From: Mesorhizobium sp. M1B.F.Ca.ET.045.04.1.1
GTDB taxonomy: Bacteria > Pseudomonadota > Alphaproteobacteria > Rhizobiales > Rhizobiaceae
Length of the DNA: 64,000 nt
Assembly (NCBI RefSeq): GCF_003952465.1
Contig: NZ_CP034448.1
Location: forward strand, 6,797,001 to 6,861,000
Reading direction: 5' to 3'
How positions within the stretch are numbered: the first letter of the stretch is position 1; the number at the start of each line of letters is the position of its first letter. The notes beneath the pieces were generated by a model, which searched no databases, was not told where the DNA came from, and saw only the letters and a program-made list of their open reading frames with translations. The position numbers and the translations under genes were made by a program. Of this stretch, positions 19,001-26,026 are shown in pieces.

Positions 19001-22000
19001 TACTTCAAGCTCGATCTTGCCGTCGGCTCCTGCTTTCATCTCCAGGCCTTTGGAAACAACGAGCTTGCCGTTCTCGCCGAACTGGCTGTTGTTGTCCTGG
19101 AAATCGCCGAGGTCGTCGAACTTTTTGCCGGTCGCGTCGACATAGCGGGTGTTGCCGTCCTCGCCGCGCACCGCAAACAGGATGACCTGCTGCGTTCCGA
19201 CCTGGTCGTCGACATAGAAGATCGGCACGCTGCGCACGTACGGATTGTCACCGCCGATACCGCGGATCTCGTCCGTCACATTCTCTATCGCGTCGCGGCC
19301 GTCATCGGTCGAACTGTCCAGGCCGAGCTTCCGGGCCACCATTTCATCGAGATCCGTGCCACGCTGCTCGCGAAATTCGTTGTCGTGGCCTCTGGTGAGC
19401 AGTTGCTGGAATCTCGGCTGATAGATGGCGTCGAGCGTCTGCTGCTCGTGCTCGTCCAGATAGGTCTTGTCGACAGTGGTGTTGTCATCGGCCAGCAGAG
19501 ACGGCTCGCTGAGCCGAAGCTCATGATAGTCGTTGAAGCCCTGCAACTGCCTGCGCAGATCCTCGATTTGACTTATCTGAAGCCTTGTCGCCTCCAGCCT
19601 GAGCTTGGCGACCGCCAGTTCGGGATCGACCCAACGGCCATTTTTGTCGTCATCCTGCGTATTCAGGTCGATCCAGATTGCCTTGCCGCCCTGGGTCAGG
19701 GCGTCGATCCCATTCCGCTTATAGTTCTGAGCAATGTCCGGCGCCACCTTGATCGTCTGCCCGCCGACGTCGATCTCGACCGGCTGCGCGCCGTTGGGCA
19801 GCGTGCCTTCGGGAGCATCGACCGATCCCGGCTTGTGATGCGTCAGCGCATTGTCGAAATTGGTCTGCAGCGTCGGCAGCTTGGCGTTCAGATCGGCGAG
19901 GCTGTCGCCGAGCTGCCGGTCCAGGACGTCATTCAGGCTCTTTGCCGCCTGCTCCTCGCTGGACCTCACCGACTGCAGACCATTTGCCGTGCAGACTTTT
20001 GCATTGGAATCGTAGCCGGCCAGAAGTGCCTGCCAGTCCTTGTTGAGTTGGCGATCGCGATATTCACCCCTGACATTCTTGTCGTTCAGGCTGTAGGTCA
20101 GCTGCTGTTCGGTGGTTCCCTCATCGAAATGATTGACGACCCAGAGCTGGCCGTCACGGATCTCGAGCGTCGAGTTCTTGTAGTGCCCGAGGTAATCGCC
20201 GCTGATGCGATTGTACTTCTCGTCAAAGTTAAACTTCTGTTCGCCTAGATACTCGCTGGCCAGCTTCTGCTGGAGGTCCGTCTGCCGCGCGCTGACCTGC
20301 GCGGCATCGGCATGGGCGTCGAAATAGTTCTGGTAGGACTGAGCCAGTTCGAGCTGACTGCCTGCCGTCGTCTGCAGGGCTTTGAGGTCCTTGTATTCCT
20401 TGGAGTCCGCCGGAACGCCGGCGAGCTCGGCCTGCCCCACCAGGAAGTCGATGGTGAGCTTGTCGCCCTTGCTCAGATGCAGGCCGACCTCGGAAAACAA
20501 CTTGTCGACGGCGGCATGATCGGCGACGCCTTGATCATATTGCGGATGAAGGTCGGGAGTGCCCCGCGCGCGGACTGCCGGCGCATTCGGATCGCCCAGA
20601 GGAGTGAGCTTGCCTTGCCCGGCAATGGCATCCTTGAGGGCGCGCCCGGCATTCTCATACTCGCCTCGGGCATCCTGCGCGTTCTGCAGGAGGGTGTTGG
20701 CTTTGGTCAGCCGCGCCTGCGCATCGGCAAGAGTGCCCTTGGGTTTCTGCGGCGTCCATTGCAGACCGTTAGGCGCCAACGCCTTGTTTATGATCGTCTG
20801 CGCGCCATCCAGCGCATCCTTGTAGGCGGGATCGAGCATATCGACGTTGAGCTGCTCCTGCCGCTGGCCGGCCAAAGCTCGCGTTTCAGTGACGCGCGAC
20901 AGTGCGACGTCGTGGGTAATGATAGCCTGGGCGACCTGCGGATCGACCCAGGTCCAGACACCGTCGATCTTCATCGGCGTCCACTTTCCGCCGGAGGGCG
21001 CGTTGCCCTGCGGCGGATCGCCAAACGGATCGACAACCCTGTTCTGTCCGTCCAACTTGGGCTTCGCGGCAGGGCCTAAGGGGTATTTGTCGATCAGAGC
21101 CTGTTTGTCTTGTCCGGCTTTCTCGGCGGCGTCGATGAGACTGGGCAGGGTCTCGCCCGCCAGGAGCCCTTCGACGAAGGTCTTCACGACCTCGCCCTCT
21201 TTTGCCTCCTTGGGATCGCTGCTGTTGGGATTGACCGCCAGCAGCGTCCTGGCCAGCGCCTCCTGGGTGGTTCCTGCCTCGATCTTCAGGTCGGTGCCGG
21301 TGGTGTTGTTGTGCAGCGTCATGCTGCCATCGGGCTTGGTGGTCAGCGTATAACCGTTGAAGGTGATCTCAACGGTCGTGCGCGTACCGTTCTCGATGGT
21401 AATTTTTTCGCCCGTGCGGATTATGTTCGGGTCGCGCGAGGAACCGAAAAGCTCCGGATTCGTGCGCCTGAGGTCATCCAGCGTGACGCCATATTGCCGC
21501 GCAATTTGGGTCAGATTGTCATCCGGCTTGACCTCGTACTCGACCGGCTTGCCGCCATTGATCTTCTCGGTGGTGGTCGTCGTCACCCGACCGTCCTTGT
21601 CGGTGACCGTCTCGGTTTCAGTTCCGCTGCCGTCGATGGATAGCGACGTTTGCTTGCCGCCCGCCGTGGTCGTGACGGTGCGCACGTCGTGCTGGTAGTC
21701 GTGCGAGTAGACGGTCTTGTCGCCGGTGCGCGGATCGACCGTCTCGATCGACTGCCCGTCGCTGCTGCTGGTGCTCGTGACCTGATATCCGGCGGCTTGC
21801 AATTCGGCGATCACCTGGTCGTTGGTGAGGCCATTCTCCTTTGCGATCTGGTCGATGCTTTTTCCGTCGGCAAGATCGTGCTTGATGTCCTGCGTGCTGG
21901 ATCCGCCCGGATCCTGGGAGGGCGCCAATATGGTTTTGTGGCCGTCCGGTCCTGTGACGGTGGTCACGGGAAGAGAGGGGCCGGCGCCTGGCGTCACCGT

Positions 22001-22804
22001 TTCCACCGACGCACCGTTGGGCAATGACGTCCGCTCGGTGACAGTTCCTGTCCCGAGATCGTCCTCATAGCGCGTCGTTATGGCACCGGTGTCGGAATTG
22101 TAGCTGCTGGTTTCCTTGCGTCCGAGCCCATCCCGGGTCGGCGTCGTGGTCGTTGCGCCGTTAGGCTGTTCCTGGACGGTCGCATAGTAGCTGTCATGCT
22201 GGTAGTCGTAATATTGCGTGACGGTGCGGCCGATGGCATCCGTGATTTTCGTCGCCTGGACATCGCCGTTGCCACTTGTCGGGTCAGTGGTCGACACGGT
22301 CATTCCGCCGGACCTGAGCGCAGTGATAACCTGTTCGCGCGTCATGCCGCGCGCAGCGGCAATCTGGTCGATGCTTTTGCCGCCGGTGACGTCCTTGACG
22401 ATGTCGCGGGCAGTCGTCGCTGCCGCGGCGCTGTCTTCGGGCTTGCCGCCGTCGAGGTCCACCGGCGTCAGCGCGAGCGTCGAATCGGGCCGTGCGAAGA
22501 GGGCTGGCGTGACCGTCGTTCCATTGCCGGACGTGCCATTGCTGGCGTTCACGACATTGACATCCGGCGTCGCCGGAGCCGTTGCCGGCCGCGTCTGAAG
22601 GGAGCTTAGTTGTGTGTTTACATGCGCCAATTCCTGGCGGGCTTGTGCCGCCCAATCGCGCTCGCCCATTCTGTTGGCAAGCCTGATTTCTTCCCGCAGC
22701 TCCGCTGCCTGCGCCTCCAGCCGCGCGATCTGCGCTGCGTCCGCCTTCGCATTGACTTTCTGCGGCTGAAGCGGCGGCTTGGTGAGCGTTATCGGGCGAA
22801 CCAT
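13007..22804 (-). CDS. Giant 3265-residue LysM/SH3 multidomain protein in the T3SS island
   Basis: One uninterrupted frame from ATG 22804, preceded by GGAGG 8 bases upstream. Segments, in order: a charged coiled-coil-like N-terminus (~10-70); two GKSIDQIA modules (~131-168 and ~305-341) with intervening YD-repeat-like Gly/Thr-rich sequence; a LysM domain (~421-470, VKPDDNLTQIARQYGVTLDDL); a long helical region (~560-1150); a DUF4781-like part with hydrophobic stretches (~1190-1466); a Pro/Gly linker. Then come two ~80-residue duplicated modules around ~2230 and ~2490 enclosing a possible nuclease-like segment (~2355-2470); 54-residue repeats (~2594-2817); four or more hydrophobic segments (~2860-3085); an SH3b-like domain (~3125-3190); and a C-terminal LysM-like end (~3210-3265). 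No classical signal peptide is visible. Function unknown; T3SS substrate, wall-binding toxin or structural part are all possible. Confidence 0.85.
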   Translation of the reverse strand: MVRPITLTKPPLQPQKVNAKADAAQIARLEAQAAELREEIRLANRMGERDWAAQARQELAHVNTQLSSLQTRPATAPATPDVNVVNASNGTSGNGTTVTPALFARPDSTLALTPVDLDGGKPEDSAAAATTARDIVKDVTGGKSIDQIAAARGMTREQVITALRSGGMTVSTTDPTSGNGDVQATKITDAIGRTVTQYYDYQHDSYYATVQEQPNGATTTTPTRDGLGRKETSSYNSDTGAITTRYEDDLGTGTVTERTSLPNGASVETVTPGAGPSLPVTTVTGPDGHKTILAPSQDPGGSSTQDIKHDLADGKSIDQIAKENGLTNDQVIAELQAAGYQVTSTSSSDGQSIETVDPRTGDKTVYSHDYQHDVRTVTTTAGGKQTSLSIDGSGTETETVTDKDGRVTTTTTEKINGGKPVEYEVKPDDNLTQIARQYGVTLDDLRRTNPELFGSSRDPNIIRTGEKITIENGTRTTVEITFNGYTLTTKPDGSMTLHNNTTGTDLKIEAGTTQEALARTLLAVNPNSSDPKEAKEGEVVKTFVEGLLAGETLPSLIDAAEKAGQDKQALIDKYPLGPAAKPKLDGQNRVVDPFGDPPQGNAPSGGKWTPMKIDGVWTWVDPQVAQAIITHDVALSRVTETRALAGQRQEQLNVDMLDPAYKDALDGAQTIINKALAPNGLQWTPQKPKGTLADAQARLTKANTLLQNAQDARGEYENAGRALKDAIAGQGKLTPLGDPNAPAVRARGTPDLHPQYDQGVADHAAVDKLFSEVGLHLSKGDKLTIDFLVGQAELAGVPADSKEYKDLKALQTTAGSQLELAQSYQNYFDAHADAAQVSARQTDLQQKLASEYLGEQKFNFDEKYNRISGDYLGHYKNSTLEIRDGQLWVVNHFDEGTTEQQLTYSLNDKNVRGEYRDRQLNKDWQALLAGYDSNAKVCTANGLQSVRSSEEQAAKSLNDVLDRQLGDSLADLNAKLPTLQTNFDNALTHHKPGSVDAPEGTLPNGAQPVEIDVGGQTIKVAPDIAQNYKRNGIDALTQGGKAIWIDLNTQDDDKNGRWVDPELAVAKLRLEATRLQISQIEDLRRQLQGFNDYHELRLSEPSLLADDNTTVDKTYLDEHEQQTLDAIYQPRFQQLLTRGHDNEFREQRGTDLDEMVARKLGLDSSTDDGRDAIENVTDEIRGIGGDNPYVRSVPIFYVDDQVGTQQVILFAVRGEDGNTRYVDATGKKFDDLGDFQDNNSQFGENGKLVVSKGLEMKAGADGKIELEVVKARNVSVWDKVVDPLVGIGTGIATILSFTPAAPVAAPLAYTGAAYLGTRAVINEVNHLDHGGEWYDSESLTNIASAATTALPMASSGLRTIGMAAKSESFLAGVAASPRAFAGSIGATRSNWALASETRTYMQSTAGLNKAAWGMDVGSVIVGSPLLATSAYDLAANGDQMNGLQLANALTGLGTGVTGTGLGIHGLRTMRPGTGTQDPNAPGADANPPPGGDGPFQQPPGGKGPSQLALEPGPSGRPMDVYEIGADGVYRATGEQVFHDPSHPVIPGEVIKTDDGSGNGSTASPDRDPDGSTASGTPHLADGDPIVVPGAPTGKDGPVRLVWDPETRSFAGMPERDTGGYIYTSGKDPKTPSAYLDGLTVEELVNRHEQEKGYYSSREMAERYGPDGVQIPRTPLRETLPDFRVGVTFRVRLNTGQAFGIGSPTVAAVGFGVGTKTDFGMIGWSIVDSVSQRSLTPVKDALGTQGVISYRPREYRNITGLQAGVWPVSNQTALPVRASDLSAAASRALFGDGTGYDARPLDAAIVGMTPDGEGTVVEMTYTPLLEGKEVTLAPGQQDFFGVPAENSSGHVTLQAALPFDRVMTETKAGIRLPIVANHVAAVDQMPRIGFERRPELPVKDTLQPGDVVSTQAFDQIQSALGSTNLKIQFAVKDPAQASELVAAIGQGDGVRSIRDLVKSGQIDPSNTVSLVDEPTLSGLRLSAVPGKSPTADIVLLTGEKARVVNPEAMLVDVIFNDRNRLPGALGLNPDRVATSATYKVKSTVQSWLPARFTPDGSPQSRYMPSAGNIYRNLYGSDGTPATRYTISFSTPPLPAGAVAFSAEVRFQYKSKAAKTAPSIAKNETATLTFDRAGGQSEQVTIPAWLARAVETSRDGASTAIPKGGKASLDQFLVDLQKTARPDQLVAIEQFKSDFGASIVDGGFMRQDVADGVLTFLSSQVGSRRSGPIQIRDENGQSVTATRYGPLPKSAENVYVPPADGPQARGDEPELIHKSHILFREPETGEAYVLPWIRGASEDHVPGGQGTPKGDAVPPGTVRKAIEAAPPTTYSLQQIRNMRQPEKWKAGEIYTRELNGSLGEVHFPVEANPDGPYAVTGQGGRYVDAPVFKSQDVIEAIEVKTYHHWTTINGVAQMREVPLTPKLEEQISKDVALRNENPGYQPRWVFLDAPPSAELQGALDDARIVGNIFGHDKPAAATPQPQPAATKSGSSRTIQLEDESGNVIMATMLGTGPRSPEQVYVAPSDGPRVWGDAPEVADKTHILVYDPDTGEAVVLPWIRGASDGHVPGNNGPLTRDGVRATPLDQVPDLVMGDFQPNQIPWLKREQVAELSEPQFRDMDRAGLLPSLTKSQLRGIPKAKIGYVNIASLAERQVPWLTEGHIRNLTDQQFHDLGKSGLIRHLTKPQLQAIKGDKVGLVDVSKLDARQVPWFKPGQAAKFTSPQFKDLGEAGLLKNLAERQVQAIPGPMIGSVDMAKLDPRQVPWLTGKQIPALTRDQWGAFTIHHVEALTQPQIEAVTPKQFEEMSPGQFRKFTLEQFEWMRGDQTNALSVLQLTTFRATHKKAMTPDQAASVDLALSHARMRENAQALATFGGMSTTSYMLWTSLPPTWTATAGAVAFGVRGLVFGTQAIFPNATANHKPFGRFLNALGGATFIAAAPGAATGTIQGKDLVVNSTFSLGNVVYGTKSMLQSFTGRPVIRNLAEYLAGPGYVLGCAVYTLHSWPAPIATVAGTMFTFGCAEFWASAIRTDRMNRRSVPRTDADIAAAAKSDKRWSTADRWTLGITFGVGMLLFSLDSLLAQPWDPKTTAPSDPKKPDGDASSQQPGDHSDVPDEPKTLPEDLPQLVVSADDGLNLRSQPDDSSAVVTVLLPGTFIEQTAKPSTDPSGEAWIPVEGFGPDGKKHSGWVSGDYVEVHPEGSSNPEGRTNPTLEKDGYPWVEVRNGDSIRLIAKAHSADVADTVVLNMDHILSPDMIFSGDRIYLPIASVG
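14352..15025 (-). repeat. Four 54-residue tandem repeats decaying into 8-residue repeats (within the giant gene)
   Basis: Units begin at about 15025, 14863, 14700 and 14538, i.e. every 162 bases. Each starts with a variant of RQVPWLT and continues with an LTxxQFxDLGxxGLL stretch and a QLQAIxGxKxGxVD stretch. The fourth unit breaks into 8-residue units of the form TxxQ-hydrophobic-x-x-hydrophobic (TQPQIEAV, TPKQFEEM, SPGQFRKF, TLEQFEWM). The pattern suggests an alpha-solenoid built by internal duplication. Confidence 0.85.
15079..15338 (-). repeat. Duplicated ~80-residue module, copy 2 (within the giant gene)
   Basis: Second copy of the module described at 15879-16118, starting LEDESGNVIMATMLGTGP. 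The roughly 540 bases between the two copies encode the possible nuclease-like segment. Confidence 0.85.
15879..16118 (-). repeat. Duplicated ~80-residue module, copy 1 (within the giant gene)
   Basis: Encodes a module starting RDENGQSVTATRYGPLP and containing NVYVPPADGP, KSHILFREPETGEAYVLPWI and RGASEDHVPG. Copy 2 at 15079-15338 has VYVAPSDGP, KTHILVYDPDTGEAVVLPWI and RGASDGHVPG in the same order. The near-identical PWIRGAS.xHVPG core shows an internal duplication. Confidence 0.85.
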
Positions 22805-22879
22805 CTGGACGACCTCCGGAAATCACTGTTGCCGGCAGCCCGGCCGCCGCCACGCCCGCCCCGACCGCAGCTTTCGCTG

Positions 22880-23761
22880 TTATCGAGGGGGCTTCCAATA
22901 GATGCCGAAAGCAGCAAGCTGTTCTTCCGACTGTTTCACGCGTTCCGCTGCATTTGTTCCCAACCGCGCTGCCGTCAACGCCGCCAGGATTTCGACAGCG
23001 GCGAACGCCGGCGACATGCTTTGGAAGAACGATTGCGAATTTGAGGTGACGACAATCGTTTCCCGCGCGACCCGGGTCAGCGGCGATACACTGCTGTCGG
23101 TTATCGCCACCACGCTGACGCCCTGCCGGGCCGCCTGGCGCGCCACTTCTATCGTTGTGCGTTCATAGGGCGACATGCCCACGGCAAGAAGCACGTCGCC
23201 GCGCTTCGCATGCTGAAGAGCATCCAGACCCTGTCCGACCATCTCGCCGACAAGCGTGACCGTGCGCTCAGGGCCAGCCGCGAACGACATGACGCGGACG
23301 AAATGGCTGGCAATTGCATAGGCCGAGCCTGAGCCGAGACCGAAAAGCTTGCCCGCTGCCGCAAGCAGCTTGGCGGCGGCGATGAATTGCATGGCGTTGC
23401 CGTATTCGCCAAGACTTGAAATCTGGGCAGCGAGAGTGTCGGCCACGACCCCGACCGTCGAAAATCCCGAATCGCTACCCTGTCCGACACCCTGCCGGGC
23501 CGGTTCTCCGGCTATCGTCTCACGCAGCGCGCGCGCATAGAGGCTGCGCATGTCCTCATAGCCTTCAAGACCGAGCCACCGCGCCAGCCGCATCATCGTG
23601 CTGTGCGAAACGCCGGCCTGCTGCGCCTGCTCGCGCATCGACATCAGCGCCACATCCTTGGGGTGATCCAGCACGAAACGCGCCGCCACCCGCAGTTGCG
23701 GCGGCATATTCTCAAACCGTTCGACCAACAGCTCCGCCAAGGGACCTTTTTCCATTCCCAT
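22880..23761 (-). CDS. MurR/RpiR family transcriptional regulator (HTH + SIS)
   Basis: A 293-residue regulator. The N-terminal RpiR helix-turn-helix is at residues ~10-80 (MSMREQAQQAGVSHSTMMRLARWLGLEGYEDMR). The C-terminal SIS sugar-phosphate-binding domain (~125-260) includes LFGLGSGSAYAIASHF and GDVLLAVGMSPYERTTIEVA. It is transcribed away from the plus-strand T3SS operon, sharing the 189-base gap 23762-23950, so it is a candidate regulator of that operon. It is a paralogue in type of the regulator at 61834. ATG at 23755 is an alternative start. Confidence 0.9.
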   Translation of the reverse strand: MGMEKGPLAELLVERFENMPPQLRVAARFVLDHPKDVALMSMREQAQQAGVSHSTMMRLARWLGLEGYEDMRSLYARALRETIAGEPARQGVGQGSDSGFSTVGVVADTLAAQISSLGEYGNAMQFIAAAKLLAAAGKLFGLGSGSAYAIASHFVRVMSFAAGPERTVTLVGEMVGQGLDALQHAKRGDVLLAVGMSPYERTTIEVARQAARQGVSVVAITDSSVSPLTRVARETIVVTSNSQSFFQSMSPAFAAVEILAALTAARLGTNAAERVKQSEEQLAAFGIYWKPPR

Positions 23762-23950
23762 TACCCCATTAAAACCCCGGCGATCAGGCTACTCCGTGAT
23801 CGCCTGAAACGCAACAGTTGGAACAAACAGGCCTCAAATATTCCAAGTGGACTTTCATTTCCGATCGTCCTGCCCTAAGTTGTTATAGCAAGTCTGGGAC
23901 CGCAGGCGTGAGCCCGGGCCTCGCAACCTGAATAGCCCCTCAAGGAGACA

Positions 23951-24136
23951 ATGATGGCTGCTACCCCTCCCATTACGTCCGGCTCTACAGGATCGCCGGA
24001 ACAAAACCTGGACAAGATGATCAAGCAGCAGGAGCGCATGTTCAGCCTGGAGATCACGAAAGAAATGGCAAAATCCCAGCACGACATGCTGATGAGCACC
24101 GCCAAGACGCTCGGCGAGTCGGCTGAAAAGGCTTGA
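23951..24136 (+). CDS. Small T3SS needle/pilin-like protein (SctF/NopA candidate)
   Basis: A 61-residue protein with a CAAGGAGAC ribosome site. Residues 1-17 are small and polar (Thr, Ser, Pro, Gly). Residues ~18-61 form a charged amphipathic helix rich in Lys, Glu, Gln and Met (DKMIKQQERMFSLEITKEMAKS). It has no signal peptide, as expected for a T3SS-exported filament subunit, and NopA proteins are similarly small. It is the first gene of the operon leading to SctD. The call is inference from size, composition and position; I see no family motif that proves it. Confidence 0.5.
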   Translation: MMAATPPITSGSTGSPEQNLDKMIKQQERMFSLEITKEMAKSQHDMLMSTAKTLGESAEKA

Positions 24137-24261
24137 CGTAGGAGATGCTCGAACTCATGCGCCGCCGCGAGCAACCGGCGGCGTACTCGCATGGCGGTAA
24201 TTTCCAAGCGCCATCGTCCGGCTGCATTTGAAATCCTCATCGGCGGGGGAGATGAAGTGGC

Positions 24262-25260
24262 ATGACCGCTAGTCCTATCGGCAGATATCTGGACGCCGCG
24301 CCAGGGCGTCGGCTCCGATCGATCATTTCCCCATCGCCGGCAACGGCACGGTCCGTCGCGCTCAGCGTAACCCACGGTTTTCATGCCGGCGCCGAACTCA
24401 GTCTGGTTGGGCCCCTGTATACGATCGGCTCCAGCACCGAATCGGACGTTGTCCTCAGGGATGCCGGCATCGCTCCGATCCACGCGAGACTGCGGCGCAA
24501 GGGCAGCCAGTTTGAAATCGAAGCCGTCGGCGGAGATGTCGCGCTCGCCACAGGCGAAATCATCCGTCAAGGACAGGGTAGTCGCTGCCGGTTACCGCTC
24601 GTCATTGCTATTGGCGACGCCCGCATCCGGCTGGTCAATCCGGAACAGGCCGCGAGCCGGTGGTCGATCGGCAATCGCCCCATGCTGGTTGCAGGCAGCG
24701 TTCTCTTTGCCGTTTTCGCCGTTTCCGTCGCTGCCAACGGGTTCTCTCTTGCCAAGTCCGACATTGGCGTGCAGGCGCCTTCTAAAGACGATCAACCGGT
24801 CAGAATGGCTTTCGCCGGCGAGCGGGACCAGCAAGTGCTGGACGATTCATCGCCAGCGCAGATTCAGACCGCCGAAGCGGAAAACCAGCTCAAACAGCGT
24901 CTCGATCAGTCCGGTATAAGCACCGTAACCGTCCAGCGATCGCCCGGGCGCCTGGTGGTTTCTGGCATGATACCGAGCGACAAGAGTAATGTCTGGACGG
25001 AAACGCAATCCTGGTTCGACCAGGCATTCGGCGCTCATGTCCCCTTGGTGTCCAATGTCATGATCGGCGACGCGCAACAGGCGCCGCGTCTGACGCTGCA
25101 GGCGATCTGGTATGGCGAGCGGCCTTACGTCATCGCAGCCGATGGCGCGCGTTACCACGAAGGTGCATTCACGGCTGACGGCTGGACCATCAAGCGCATC
25201 GGCGAGACGGAACTTCTCCTGACCAAGGGCGGCGCCACGGTCGCGCTGAAATATCCGTGA
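24262..25260 (+). CDS. sctD: T3SS inner-membrane ring protein SctD with N-terminal FHA domain (Y4yQ position)
   Basis: A 332-residue bitopic protein. A cytoplasmic FHA-type domain is at residues ~45-125 (YTIGSSTESDVVLRDAGIAPIHARL). A single transmembrane helix lies at ~140-163 (MLVAGSVLFAVFAVSVAANGFSLA). The periplasmic part has a ring-building segment VTVQRSPGRLVVSGMIPSDK. This is the SctD plan: the FHA domain contacts SctK and the sorting platform while the periplasmic part rings with SctJ. It ends in a GTGA overlap with the next gene. Confidence 0.88.
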   Translation: MTASPIGRYLDAAPGRRLRSIISPSPATARSVALSVTHGFHAGAELSLVGPLYTIGSSTESDVVLRDAGIAPIHARLRRKGSQFEIEAVGGDVALATGEIIRQGQGSRCRLPLVIAIGDARIRLVNPEQAASRWSIGNRPMLVAGSVLFAVFAVSVAANGFSLAKSDIGVQAPSKDDQPVRMAFAGERDQQVLDDSSPAQIQTAEAENQLKQRLDQSGISTVTVQRSPGRLVVSGMIPSDKSNVWTETQSWFDQAFGAHVPLVSNVMIGDAQQAPRLTLQAIWYGERPYVIAADGARYHEGAFTADGWTIKRIGETELLLTKGGATVALKYP

Positions 25261-25697
25261 ACCGCCGGCTCGAAGGGCCGCGCCTCGATTCGGCCAGGAT
25301 GGACACTGCCGGCCGCGACGTACATCAGGCGGAAGGCGTGCGCGCGCAGACAATCAACCGGCGGCGGATGAATGGCGTCGACGAAGGCGCAAAGCGCCCT
25401 CAGGGGACGAAATCGGCAGCGGCCGCCGAAAGGCCTGAAACGGCGGAATTCCAAGCCTCTCGAGATGCGGCAGGAGAATCGTTGGATGACATACTCATCA
25501 ACTTCGTCATGCCCACTAATCCGGAGCCGGCCATCCTGCGCCGCTCCGTGCCTATTCTCCAGCATTTCATAACGAACCTGGTTCCTGACCTTGAGGGGGG
25601 CGAGCAGCTCAAGACGCTCGCCAGAGCGCTGATCGAGGGTGAGATCGAGCGTCATCGCGATCTGCTTGGTCGCATGCAGGAAGGAATCGAGATCTGA
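25257..25697 (+). CDS. sctX: SctX-like early T3SS substrate/export accessory
   Basis: A 146-residue soluble protein starting at GTG in a GTGA overlap with sctD. The first ~70 residues are polar and probably disordered. Residues ~75-146 are helical (LDDILINFVMPTNPEPAILRRSVPILQHF, then EQLKTLARALIEGEIERHRDLL). The C-terminal pattern resembles YscX of Ysc-type systems. The gene order here, a small gene, then a TPR gene, then sctV, equals yscX-yscY-yscV. YscX is exported and binds YscY and SctV. Similarity is by eye only. A later ATG (M15) is a possible start. Confidence 0.55.
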   Translation: MNRRLEGPRLDSARMDTAGRDVHQAEGVRAQTINRRRMNGVDEGAKRPQGTKSAAAAERPETAEFQASRDAAGESLDDILINFVMPTNPEPAILRRSVPILQHFITNLVPDLEGGEQLKTLARALIEGEIERHRDLLGRMQEGIEI

Positions 25698-26026
25698 CCA
25701 ACCCGCACGACACGGTCCATCTGCTGCATGTCCTGGGCTATCTCTACGGGTGTCATGGGCAGGCCAAGCGGGGCGCGACGTACCTGCTCATCGCCGCACA
25801 GCTGGCGCCGGAAAATGCCGGTCTCCTGAGGACATTGGCGCACCTGCTCATACTTGATGGCGAGGCGGAAAAGGCGTTGGCCACGATTGCCAGGCTGGAG
25901 ACCTTGGAAGAAATGGACCACCCGGCGCTTACATTGCTGAAGAGCCGCGCCCTGCTGGTGGCCGGGCGCAAGACGGAGGCTCACAGCGCCTTGCTGCGCT
26001 TCCTGTCGCAACGAGGCGTTGAATGA
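25694..26026 (+). CDS. sctY: SctY-like TPR chaperone, apparently starting at CTG
   Basis: The frame is closed by TGA at 25640-25642 and contains no ATG or GTG before its core; the only TTG (25835) would remove nearly half of the TPR region. CTG 25694, in a CTGA overlap with the sctX stop and 8 bases after AAGGA, is the best start. The 110-residue product is two or three TPR helix pairs: VHLLHVLGYLYGCHGQAKRG, YLLIAAQLAPENAGLLRTLA and ALTLLKSRALLVAGRKTEAHS. This matches YscY, the chaperone for YscX that also binds SctV. Its stop overlaps the sctV start (ATGA). Confidence 0.65.
   Translation: MTNPHDTVHLLHVLGYLYGCHGQAKRGATYLLIAAQLAPENAGLLRTLAHLLILDGEAEKALATIARLETLEEMDHPALTLLKSRALLVAGRKTEAHSALLRFLSQRGVE

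Noticed and set aside
18818-20248. 476-codon plus-strand frame opposite the giant gene
   Set aside because: Antisense shadow of the giant gene; no ribosome site or family motif. The giant gene has domain matches in its own frame.
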